64,000 bases of DNA from NCBI RefSeq assembly GCF_900129225.1, contig NZ_FQUG01000006.1:139788-203787 (forward strand). The letters are read 5' to 3'. The stretch comes from Schwartzia succinivorans DSM 10502. Lineage in GTDB: Bacteria; Bacillota; Negativicutes; Selenomonadales; Selenomonadaceae. Position 1 is the first letter of the stretch. Each line of letters starts with the position of its first letter. The notes beneath the pieces are model-generated. The model did no database searches, was not told the DNA's origin, and saw only the letters and a list, made by a program, of their open reading frames with translations. Shown piece by piece: positions 26,549-36,100 of this stretch. Position numbers and translations under genes: made by a program.

Positions 26549-29140
26549 ATGATTACAAAAAACAATTATTATTTTGATGAATATATTGCTTTTTTTAATA
26601 CAGATACAGCTTTAAATAAGCGTGTGGAACTTAATGCACAAACAAAAATGAGTTTGAATAACTCTGTGATGTCAGTGAAAGATTATATAGAAACAGCAGC
26701 CCGTTGGGGGTGGAAAGCTGTTGCTATTACGGATATATGTACAGTAGAGGCATTTCCTGAAGCTAGACAAGTTGTTGATTTGGGAAAGCTGGATATAAAA
26801 ATCATTTACGGTATGAAGGTTTGCATGGAAGGCGACACGTGGGAACAACATGTTTTAGGCCACGCTGTTATTTTAGTAAAAAATAGTGCTGGTCTGCGTA
26901 ATCTATATAAAATTGTTACGTTATCCCTTCTTGAACCTTGTGATATTGACCATTGCATCTCAAAAAAAATTCTGCAAATCAACAGAGAGGGAATACTTCT
27001 GGGATCAGCAGGGATGGATGGCGAACTGGTAAGAGCGATAGCTTCACAACAAAGTAATGATAATCTTTTGGAAATTGCCGATTTTTATGATTACTTGGAA
27101 ATACAGCCAATCGATAATTATGCTGCACTGATTGATGATGTTGATTATCCAAATATTTCCAGTGATGAAGATTTACGTGAAATAAACAGAAAGATTGTTG
27201 AACTGGCCAAAACACTTGATAAACCATTTGTTGCTACAGGAGATGTACGTTACCTGAGGCCTGAGGATAATGTATGCCGCAATTTTATAGCCATTGAACT
27301 CGAAGAAAATCTTGATATCAGAGGCTCACAATTTTTACGTACCACAGATGATATGTTGGAAAACTTTATGTATCTCGGCAAGGCAACAGCATTTGATGCT
27401 GTTGTCTATAATCCGAGGCGTATTGTTGATATGATTGAAGATATTGTTCCAATTCCTGAAGGTACACATTTGCCGGTTTTACCTAATGCCGATGAAAGTA
27501 TAGAAAATATTTCATATGAAATGGCACACAAATTATATGGGAAAAAACTACCTGCTGTCGTGGAAACCAGACTCACTAAGGAACTGAAGAATATTATTAA
27601 TCATGGCTATTCGTCTGTTTTTTTAATTTGGCATACACTTGTAAAGAAAATCCATGAAAGAGGTTATCATACTATACCATATAAGTTCATAGCTTCATCG
27701 TTTGTTGCATATCTTGTAAAGATTACAGATATTAATCCCTTACCACCTCATTGGCGTTGCCCAGAATGTCAATACAGTGAATTCGTTTCCGATGGAACAT
27801 ACATGTTTGGAACAGATTTACCTAATCGAGATTGTCCTCATTGTGGCAAGCGCCTTGGTAAAGATGGATATGATATGCCTTATGAGATATTTTTTGGTGA
27901 TGATCATATCAAATCCACGGAGATGATTGAAATCGGTTTTCCATATGAGCGGAAAGATGCTGTTTTTTCACATATAAAACAAATCCTCGGACAAGATAAG
28001 GTGTTCCATTTAGGCCTAACTCGTATCATTTCAGATAAATATATCTTCTTAGAGGTTCAAAGTTACCTCGAAAACATGGACAAAGAACGACTAACTGAAG
28101 TATTTGGTCATACTTTGACTAAATTTCATTACAATGGTGATGATGAGTACGTGCAGAGGTTTATGGAGAAGAGACTCCACGGAGTAAAAGTTTCAAATGA
28201 TGGACTTCATGGTCAGCTAGTGGTTATTCCACAGAATATGGATTCCAATGATTTTACACCACTTCTAAGGACATTCGAAAAATATGATGATGGTTGGCTG
28301 ACAACACTTTTTGATAAGGAGGCACTGGGATGTCAGCTTATGTTACTTAGTGTTCCAGTAGCACGTGAACTGGATGTTTTAAAAAAATTGGAAGAAAAAA
28401 CTGAATGTATGGCTTCGGATATATCATTGGATGATGTTGACACGCTTTCCTTATTATGTTCTGGGGGCACGCCTGGTATTGTGGATGAAGATTGTATAAT
28501 GTCTCCTGATATATTTGACATTGTGTACTTTGGATTGCCTGATTTTAGTCGACTTCTATCAAAAATAAAGCCCAACAGCTTTAGTGAATTTGTAAAAGTT
28601 TATGGCTTGTCTCTTCGCCAATATATGATGATTAAGAAGATTAATACCGAGGAATTAATCAGTAGTGGTTTATGTAACATAAATGATGCGATAGGATCTC
28701 GTGAAGATGTTATGACATATCTCATCAGAAAAGGAATTGAACCAATTAAGGCCGCTCATATAATGGAAAATGTACGCAGAGGAAAAGGTATCAGCAAACA
28801 TACGAGAAAAATGCTCAAAGCACACGACATTCCTGATTGGTACATAAATTCATGCCAAAAAATTTACTACTTACATTCCCGTGCCCAATTCATTGGCCGT
28901 TTAACAGTGTCATATCAACTGGCGTATTACAAAGTTCATTATCCAGAGGAATTTTATCGTGCGTACATTGAAAGTTTTGCAGACGAATCCGATATGGACG
29001 TGATAAAAGACGGAAAAAATAGAGTACAGGACGAATTGAATAAACTAAAAGATATTGGAGACTTGGATGAAGACTTGCAAGATAAGTTAAAAATTTTAAA
29101 AATTGCTCAAGAAATGTATATTCGAGGATATACACTATAA
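26549..29140 (+). CDS. Catalytically dead PolC-like protein with degenerate PHP domain
   Basis: An 863-aa second PolC relative, longer than its neighbour. Residues 20-300 match the PolC PHP domain, but metal ligands are lost: PolC's ELHLHT is ELNAQT (27-32), TDHG is TDIC (61-64) and GNVHYL is GDVRYL (231-236). The exonuclease insertion normally found near residue 95 is absent. The zinc pairs remain (CPEC 404-407, CPHC 429-432). Polymerase motif PDIDLNF corresponds to TEMIEIG (457-463), the HPGG region to LHGQLVV, and the third catalytic Asp of LLKLDILGHD to Ser in MLLSVPVA. It ends at MYIRGYTL exactly like the shorter copy, without the clamp motif. Both copies share this end, so they derive from one truncated ancestor. 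A structural, decoy or sensor role is inferred. Confidence 0.82.
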   Translation: MITKNNYYFDEYIAFFNTDTALNKRVELNAQTKMSLNNSVMSVKDYIETAARWGWKAVAITDICTVEAFPEARQVVDLGKLDIKIIYGMKVCMEGDTWEQHVLGHAVILVKNSAGLRNLYKIVTLSLLEPCDIDHCISKKILQINREGILLGSAGMDGELVRAIASQQSNDNLLEIADFYDYLEIQPIDNYAALIDDVDYPNISSDEDLREINRKIVELAKTLDKPFVATGDVRYLRPEDNVCRNFIAIELEENLDIRGSQFLRTTDDMLENFMYLGKATAFDAVVYNPRRIVDMIEDIVPIPEGTHLPVLPNADESIENISYEMAHKLYGKKLPAVVETRLTKELKNIINHGYSSVFLIWHTLVKKIHERGYHTIPYKFIASSFVAYLVKITDINPLPPHWRCPECQYSEFVSDGTYMFGTDLPNRDCPHCGKRLGKDGYDMPYEIFFGDDHIKSTEMIEIGFPYERKDAVFSHIKQILGQDKVFHLGLTRIISDKYIFLEVQSYLENMDKERLTEVFGHTLTKFHYNGDDEYVQRFMEKRLHGVKVSNDGLHGQLVVIPQNMDSNDFTPLLRTFEKYDDGWLTTLFDKEALGCQLMLLSVPVARELDVLKKLEEKTECMASDISLDDVDTLSLLCSGGTPGIVDEDCIMSPDIFDIVYFGLPDFSRLLSKIKPNSFSEFVKVYGLSLRQYMMIKKINTEELISSGLCNINDAIGSREDVMTYLIRKGIEPIKAAHIMENVRRGKGISKHTRKMLKAHDIPDWYINSCQKIYYLHSRAQFIGRLTVSYQLAYYKVHYPEEFYRAYIESFADESDMDVIKDGKNRVQDELNKLKDIGDLDEDLQDKLKILKIAQEMYIRGYTL

Positions 29141-29165
29141 AATATTTATCTTAAGGAGACCGGCT

Positions 29166-29657
29166 ATGAAAATAAAAAAGATATATTTTGATCTGGACGG
29201 AGTGCTGGCAGATTTTGACCGTGGTGTTAGGGAATTATGCGGCATGGAGCCTGTTGATCAGAGCAATAAAAATCAAGGCGATGATGACCGTCTCTTTGAA
29301 GCCATCAAAAATGTGGACCATTTTTATAATAAGCTGGAATTATGCCCTGGTGCCAAAGAGATGTTTCAGCAACTTGATAAAGAATACCCGGGTGCCTGTG
29401 AAATCCTGAGCGGTATTCCTAAGCCGAGAAGGGGTATTGACACAGCCGCTGATGATAAAAGTGAATGGGTACGCAGAAACCTTGGGAAGCACATCAAGGT
29501 CAATATCGTTTACAGGGAAGAAAAGAAAAACTATGTTACCGGGAGAGACTGCATTCTGATAGATGATTATGAGAAAAACATCAGGGAGTGGGAAAAAGGC
29601 GGCGGGACAGGTATTTTGTTCATCTCTGCCGAAGAAACATTGAAGCGGTTTCGCTGA
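29166..29657 (+). CDS. 5'(3')-deoxyribonucleotidase-like HAD hydrolase (NT5C type)
   Basis: A 163-aa cytoplasmic HAD phosphatase. Motif I is YFDLDGVLADFD near residue 8, motif II is probably ILSGIPKP near 80, and motif IV is ILIDDYEKNI near 140. The DLDGVLADFDRGV start and small size match the NT5C deoxyribonucleotidase family, which dephosphorylates (deoxy)nucleoside monophosphates. ATG at 29166 follows AAGGAGACCGGCT. It lies 25 bp after the long PolC-like gene and seems to close the cassette, although its base composition is less AT-rich. A nucleotide-pool enzyme beside replication-derived proteins is suggestive for a defence role. Substrate is unproven. Confidence 0.75.
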   Translation: MKIKKIYFDLDGVLADFDRGVRELCGMEPVDQSNKNQGDDDRLFEAIKNVDHFYNKLELCPGAKEMFQQLDKEYPGACEILSGIPKPRRGIDTAADDKSEWVRRNLGKHIKVNIVYREEKKNYVTGRDCILIDDYEKNIREWEKGGGTGILFISAEETLKRFR

Positions 29658-29936
29658 AAAGAATTCTTGTGGCGGCGCGTTAAAACGGGAGGCTATGGCA
29701 GCCCGTGTTTGCGGGGCTGCCCAAAATACTTATGTGATTGCGACGGGGCTGCATACGCAGCTCCTTTTGCATTTGTAATACGCTTTTGATATAGCTCGGC
29801 TAAAATTATCTCTCAGGCCCGCGTGACGCGAAGCCCGCTCCTTTAGGGAAAACGCGGTCGCAGGAAGTTTTGCCTGTGGCAAAAGTTAAGCGAATGCGAT
29901 ATAATACTCTATTATCGATAGTTTCACCATGGGAAA

Positions 29937-30935
29937 GTGTTCCTTCATGGAGCTTTGAAAGGATTGATTTCTGAATATATGGAGCATAGAGTAAATTCCT
30001 TAACCGAGAGCGGTATTCTTTCCGCCGTTACGGTGCTGATGGCGCTTATCGGCGTGTATGTGCCGTTCCTCGGTCTTGTGGCGATTCTTTTGTGGCCGCT
30101 TCCGATAACGGTATTGGTGGTAAGGCACGGGTTTCGCTGGGGCGTGATGGCTGCCGTCGTGGCGAGTGTGCTCATCGCTGTTATCATTGAACCGACTGTT
30201 GCCGTGCGTCTTGCGCTGGCGTTTGCTCCCGTGGGACTTGCGCTGGGATATGGATACAGGCTGGGCTGGTCGGGTATACGGCTTGTTACCGCGGCTATTG
30301 TAGTTTCTGTTCTCGCCAAGGGAATTGCCCTCATGATGGTGTTTTTCCTCACGGGGATTCATCCTTTTTCGGGACAGCTGGAAATGCTTCGGGAGTCATA
30401 CACCCAGGCGGCCGAGATGTACAAGGGCATGGGCATGAACGAGGTTCAGATTGAGATGGCGAAGCAGTCCTTCGAGCATAATCTCGGTGTCATAGAAATC
30501 CTCCTGCCGTTGGTGGTCGTTACTATGGGCCTTTTGGATACGATGGTTAATTTCATCGTGGCAGGAAAGGTTTTCAAGCGTCTCGGCATGGAGGTGCCTG
30601 TGCTGCCTCCCTTCCGTGAGTGGCGTCTGCCCCAGGCTTTCGCGTGGCTGTTCGGTGCGTCTCTTGTGGCGGCATATATCGGACATGCCAATGAGATACC
30701 CATTCTTTTTCAGGCAGGCATGAACGGCTACATGGCGGCTACTCTCGCGGGCCTCGTGGAGGGCGTTGTGGTTTTTGAGTACGCCATGGCTCATTACAAC
30801 TGGTCAAGATGGGCCAGTACGATTTTCCTCATAATGATTTTTATGAATGGTCTCTTGTTCCAGATTCTTGCTATAGCGGGTATTCTGGATACTGTTTTTG
30901 ATTACCGCAAAAAGTTTTTCGGAGCTGAGCGGTGA
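29937..30935 (+). CDS. DUF2232 (YybS-like) membrane protein
   Basis: A 332-aa inner-membrane protein with about eight hydrophobic helices. The start pattern ESGILSAVTVLMALIGVYVP and the LLWPLPITVLVVRHG segment are typical of DUF2232/YybS proteins, which usually precede gdpP and rplI, as here. The GTG at 29937 is one possible start; ATG at 29979 (MEHRVNSLTES) agrees better with family length, but neither has a well-spaced ribosome site. The 280 bp upstream hold hairpins (GGCAGCCC...GGGCTGCC near 29697; TTTTGCC-TGT-GGCAAAA near 29868) and a TATAAT at 29900. The role is unknown; it is part of a conserved backbone cluster. Confidence 0.8.
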   Translation: MFLHGALKGLISEYMEHRVNSLTESGILSAVTVLMALIGVYVPFLGLVAILLWPLPITVLVVRHGFRWGVMAAVVASVLIAVIIEPTVAVRLALAFAPVGLALGYGYRLGWSGIRLVTAAIVVSVLAKGIALMMVFFLTGIHPFSGQLEMLRESYTQAAEMYKGMGMNEVQIEMAKQSFEHNLGVIEILLPLVVVTMGLLDTMVNFIVAGKVFKRLGMEVPVLPPFREWRLPQAFAWLFGASLVAAYIGHANEIPILFQAGMNGYMAATLAGLVEGVVVFEYAMAHYNWSRWASTIFLIMIFMNGLLFQILAIAGILDTVFDYRKKFFGAER

Positions 30936-30962
30936 AGTCCGTCGGATGGCGGAAGAAATGAG

Positions 30963-32951
30963 GTGACAGTGTTGCCGAAGAATTTATCGGCGTGGATTGA
31001 CAGCTGTGTTTTTCTTGCAGTCTACGGCATTATGGTTCTGGTTTTGGCCGCGTTCAATATGTACATGGGCGTTATCAGCCTTGTGGTATGGATATGCCTT
31101 GCTGTTTTCGCGCGTGAGCGCTGCCGGGACAGACAGGAGAAGTTTGAGCAGTATTGCCGCGAGGTCGTGTGCAACGTAAACGCGGTGTCAAATTATGCTA
31201 TAAATTATATTCCGCAGGCAGTGCTCATTGTCAGCCCTGACGGACGTCTTCAGTGGTCAAATCCCGCCCTTAGGGAGTTTGTCGGCCATACCTGCGAGCA
31301 GGGCACTATGGTGGCAGATTTTTGGCCGGATATGATTTTGAAGCCCATCTGGGGCATGACGGGAGAATACATTTTTACCGAGGGCGAAACAAGCTATCGG
31401 GCAATGTACCGTCCCGTAAAGATTGAGGATGCCGAAGAGGGCCTCATGGCGTTCTATGTGCAGGATGTCACGGATGTGGCAAAGCTCCGCAAGGCATACC
31501 ATGACAGCCGTACGGCTATTTTCTACATTGAGATTGATAACTACGACGAGGTGCTGCAGGGCCTTACCGAGGCTGAGCGCACGGCGCTTCTCTTTGACGT
31601 AAACCGCACTGTTGACGAGTGGATGCGCAAGCTTGGCGGTTTCCTGCGCCGTGTCGGTGATGAAACGTTTGTGGCAGTCCTGGAGCGGAGCGCTCTTGAG
31701 AGGGCAATGCAGGATAAGTTCGAGGTGCTTGACAAGGTACGCGCGCTGCACGGCTCCAACAAGCTGCCTGTAACGCTCTCTATGGGAATCGCGGTGGCAG
31801 ACAGGCAGTCCTTCAGCGAGCTTGCAATGCAGGCTCATTCGAATCTTGAGCTGGCACTGGGCCGCGGCGGCGATCAGGTGGCACTGCAGATTGACGGAAA
31901 GACGCAGTTCTTCGGTGGCAAGTCTCAGGCCGTTGAGAAGCATACACGCGTGAAGGCACGTGTGGTAGCACATGCGCTCCGTGATTTGATTGCGAAGGCG
32001 GACGAAGTTTTCGTCATGGGCCACCAGAACGAGGATTTTGATGCTCTCGGTGCTGCCTTCGGTGTGGCGAAGATGGCCCGTGAAGGCAGAAAGCCTGTCC
32101 ATATAGTCCTGAGCGATATGAACGAAGGCATAGACAAGCTGACGGATATGCTGAAGGAGAAGCCGGAGTACGCTGACCTCTTTATAAAGGAAAACGAGGC
32201 TGTGGCGATGGCGCCTTCAAATGCGCTGCTTATCGTGGTGGATACTCATATCCCGCATCTTGTAGCCTCTCCGAAGCTCTTGGAGAAGTACAAGAATGTG
32301 GTGGTTATCGACCATCACCGCCGCAGCGAAAGCGTGATTCAGAATTCGGTGCTGATGTATATTGAGCCGTCCTCCTCCTCTACCAGTGAGCTTGTGACTG
32401 AGCTTCTTATGTATCTCAGCAATGATTTGGTTCTCACAAGACTTGAGGCTACAGCGCTTTATTCAGGTATCGTTGTTGATACGAAAAACTTCGGGGTGCA
32501 GACGGGTGTCCGTACCTTTGAGGCGGCGGCGTACCTCAGGCGCGCAGGGGCGGACCCTGTGGTGATACGGTATCTTTTCCGCTCGGATTACGAGACAAGC
32601 ACTACCATCGCAAAGGCGACGGCGGCGGCGAAGCTCTACGAGGGCGGCCTTATCGTCACGACGTGCCCTGATGTGATTCCGAATATCCAGGCAATCGCCG
32701 CGCAGGTGGCAGACTCGCTGCTGCGTATCGAGGCAGTGCGTATGAGCCTTGTTTTTTTCAAGCTTGAGGAGGATGTGGTGGGTATCAGTGCCCGTTCCTC
32801 GGGAGAGCTTAATGTGCAGGTCATCATGGAGCATTTTGGCGGTGGCGGGCATCAGAACGTCGCGGGAGCGCAGATAAAGGATGCTGTGCTTGAGGATATA
32901 GAAGCAGAGGCAGTTGAAATAGCGAAAAAGTATATAGAAGAAAACGGATGA
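30963..32951 (+). CDS. gdpP: GdpP cyclic-di-AMP phosphodiesterase
   Basis: A 662-aa membrane protein that hydrolyses c-di-AMP to pApA. Two N-terminal helices (about 10-50) are followed by a PAS domain (about 70-170), a degenerate GGDEF domain (about 175-300, reading RVGDETFVAVL instead of GGDEF), and DHH/DHHA1 phosphoesterase domains. DHH motifs are MGHQNEDFDALG (about 347), VVDTH and VIDHHRRSE, and the DHHA1 motif is GGGGHQNVAGA near 625. Length and order equal Bacillus GdpP. The start is GTG at 30963 or 30969, the latter better spaced from TGAGG. The upstream DUF2232 gene ends 27 bp before. In relatives rplI follows directly; here about 6.6 kb intervenes. Confidence 0.92.
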   Translation: MTVLPKNLSAWIDSCVFLAVYGIMVLVLAAFNMYMGVISLVVWICLAVFARERCRDRQEKFEQYCREVVCNVNAVSNYAINYIPQAVLIVSPDGRLQWSNPALREFVGHTCEQGTMVADFWPDMILKPIWGMTGEYIFTEGETSYRAMYRPVKIEDAEEGLMAFYVQDVTDVAKLRKAYHDSRTAIFYIEIDNYDEVLQGLTEAERTALLFDVNRTVDEWMRKLGGFLRRVGDETFVAVLERSALERAMQDKFEVLDKVRALHGSNKLPVTLSMGIAVADRQSFSELAMQAHSNLELALGRGGDQVALQIDGKTQFFGGKSQAVEKHTRVKARVVAHALRDLIAKADEVFVMGHQNEDFDALGAAFGVAKMAREGRKPVHIVLSDMNEGIDKLTDMLKEKPEYADLFIKENEAVAMAPSNALLIVVDTHIPHLVASPKLLEKYKNVVVIDHHRRSESVIQNSVLMYIEPSSSSTSELVTELLMYLSNDLVLTRLEATALYSGIVVDTKNFGVQTGVRTFEAAAYLRRAGADPVVIRYLFRSDYETSTTIAKATAAAKLYEGGLIVTTCPDVIPNIQAIAAQVADSLLRIEAVRMSLVFFKLEEDVVGISARSSGELNVQVIMEHFGGGGHQNVAGAQIKDAVLEDIEAEAVEIAKKYIEENG

Positions 32952-32956
32952 TAAAT

Positions 32957-32997
32957 TAGACTGTGGAAAGATAATTTTCCACAGTCTTATTTTTTTC
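32957..32997 (+). terminator. Intrinsic terminator after gdpP
   Basis: AGACTGTGGAAA-N5-TTTCCACAGTCT stem followed by TATTTTTTTC, directly after the gdpP stop. Confidence 0.9.
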
Positions 32998-33150
32998 TAA
33001 AATTTTTTGAAAATGAATGACTTTGCAGGAATTTTTTGAATTTTGTCGAATATTGTTTATATAAAAAGTATAGAATGTTATTTACATTGAAGCTTAGGGG
33101 GTTCGTTGATGGTAAGGCAATAGATGCCTTTCGGAAAGGATGTGAGGGCA

Positions 33151-36100
33151 ATGGGCAGAATGGGAAGGAAATCACGCAAAAGGATTTGCGCGATGACAGC
33201 AATGATTCTTGCAGGGCTGTTTTCTGCACTGCCTTCGCACGCATTTGCGGATGATACCGAAGATGTGTCGGTTAAGACTGTTTACCACAATGGGGAAAAA
33301 TTCGCTGAAATCAGCTTCTTCCCCGAGGGTAAGGGATTAGGATTAGACAAGGAGAAAGACTGGTTCGTAGATCCGTCGAAATATACCCCTTCAGTGGAGC
33401 TGAAAAAGGCAACTGTATCCGCTGCGGAATATTGGGCGGATATAATTGGTGACGGAGCAAAAAACAAAGATGCATGGACAATATATCTTAATACTAATGA
33501 GGAAAAGAATGCTGGAGCCGCCTCCTATTCGATAAGAGCCACCGGCGATAAAAACAGTTTTCTGAAGCATGAAGCATTTATTAAAGACCAGCTTCAGGAC
33601 GGAAAAGAGCTTTTGGTAATTGACCAGGATTATATTAATCAGCATGGCACTATTCTGCCGGCAGGTGATTATGGATTCAGCGAAATAACCGTAGGCAAGT
33701 ATTTCGGAGCTAAACGTACCAGAGGTGCCGGCGTAGCAGATTGCGGCTGGTGGGTGGATGCGGATACGGTGCTTCCGACAAACGAGCAGGCGGCAGATTA
33801 TGTGGGAACAATACGTCATGAGCTGGGGCATGCTTTGGGAATCTCTCTTGTAAAAGGAGAGCGGACAATCGACAGCAAAAAGTATTCAACAATATATTCC
33901 CAGGTGCGCTCTGAAGATTCATGGCAGCTGCATCTTATGGACCAGACAGGGAAGATGGCAAAGCCCGGCATGATTATTTCTACCTCTTCGGATATACCTG
34001 CAGGCTGGTCTGAAGATGATGTGTTTATAGTGGATAAAGCTACGACCTCTGATGGAAAAGGCTTTGCTTATTTCGTTGGGGATAATGTCAGGGATGCTCT
34101 GGACGGTGCAACCTTCTTAGGGCGCTCGGCGCTTCCTGTGAATGGCTGGGAAGGGGAGGGTAAAAGCAAATTTGATGGCTCTCATCTGCAGACCGCGGGC
34201 ATGATGAGTCACAGAGCATACAGCAACTACACAACCTTCCTGGAGGTAGAGCTGGCTGTCATGCAGGATCTGGGATACGACATTGACCGCAGGGCGCATT
34301 TCGGAAGGTCTGTTTACGGTAACGGATTGACAATAAATAATACCAACGGATACTTCGCACGTAATTCCGATGGCACGGCGTATCTTGCAAATACCTACAG
34401 CACTGTTCCTCTGGGTGTAGGACTCCATATATACGGCTCAAACAACACGGTAACCCAGTCTGCCAATATCCTGACACGGGGTACAGGCGCAACGGGCGTA
34501 CGTGTGGACGGTATGGGCAATACCCTTATTATCCCCGAGAACACCGAGATTCATGCAGACGGCTATCGGGGCAATGGTATCCTTGTAGCCTACGGCAGAG
34601 GTCAGACCGTGAACCAGGCAGGTACTGTTACGGCCAGCGGACAGGGGGGGACGGGAATACGCTTTGACTTCGGCTCCAGTACCAACGGAGCCGGTGATGA
34701 GTACAGAGGCTCCTATATCCGTTATGTACGGAGTGTATCTGGCGGTGAAATAACCGATTCACCGGAAAATGCCAAGCTGACAGATATGAGCGTAACTGAC
34801 TATAATGTCGCGGCAGATGAGCTGAATGGCGCTATGGTGGAAAACTACAATCTGTCAGGCACTCTGGTTGGCGGAGAAAACGCCATCTACATCGCAAAGA
34901 ATGCCTTCGTAAAAAATATCAATGTTAACGAGGGCGCAAGCATAAGAGGAAATATCACCTCTGACTGGAAACAGTTCGGTGATGATGCTTGTGAAGGAAG
35001 TTATGATAAAGGCAATAAGCCGCTTAGGATTCAGTACGGAGAAAATCATCTGGGAGAAAACGGATATGAGTATTCTCTTTATATCCCCGACCTTGTTACG
35101 CATCTGAATTTCAATACCGGCATGAAGTATAACTGGTTCATCACCGGTAAAGACAACATGAAGGTGTTCTTTAACAATGGAACCTCTGAGTATGGCGGAA
35201 CCGCAGATGTCGTCACCGTAGAGGTTGGAAAGAACGCGAAGCTTTATGGCGGAAGCTATATCCTGAATGATATGAGCGGGAAAATGGCTCAGGGCTTTTC
35301 CGATAACAGCACGGGCTGGTTTATCAACCACGGCGTTATAGCACCAATCTCCACATACGATATGGCAATCGTAGGAAAACTTGATTCCGATGGTGCTATC
35401 GGCATTGCCACATACAATAACGGGCAGCAGGCAAGTAAGATTGTTGTCGAGAAAAATGCTAAAATTACTGATACAGAGCTTGTGAATATAGAAGGTCAGT
35501 CGTATCTTCCCGGACAGGAATACACATTCCTTTCTGTAAAGGGCAATATTACAGGCGAGCTTGATACCCACCCCGGAGATTATTTCTCAGGCTTCCTGAA
35601 TGTCGGTGCTACAAATGGTAAGACAACGGCATCACTGGTACGTGCCGACAACATCGGTGCTATGGACGGAAATCAGCAGGCGATATACAACAGCCTGGAT
35701 ATGATTTACAACAACACCGACGCGGCAGGAAAGGGCCGTGTAGGAAAGGTCTATTCCCTCGGCACTGCTTCAGCCAAGGAAGCACTCACTGATATGTCGT
35801 CGGGAACGGCAATGAGCGCGGGCCTTGTCATGAGACAGAATACGGTAATGAACGCTCTGACGGCGCGCCACCGTTATCTGACTCATCAGGCGAATGTACC
35901 TGTAAATGTTCCGCTGAGCAGCTTTGTTAACAACTACACCGCGACAGCTCCGAAGCCCTCCGCGTCCTCTGCGGACCCTGGACTTAGCCTGATTGTTCCC
36001 GTTGAGCTCAGCGAAGGCGGCGGACTCTGGTTCAAGTTTGCCAAGGGCTGGGGAAGCTATGGCGGAGATGTATCGGGACACGGCTTTACCGCTTCTGTGG

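Noticed and set aside
24795..29140. Genuine second DNA polymerase III (polC) split by a frameshift
   Set aside because: The two genes overlap in homology rather than being consecutive halves, each has lost catalytic residues, and both have the same C-terminal end, so they are paralogues.
29658..29936. Attachment site or tRNA at the right edge of the PolC-like cassette
   Set aside because: Only hairpins are visible; no tRNA fragment or direct repeat matching the left edge was found.
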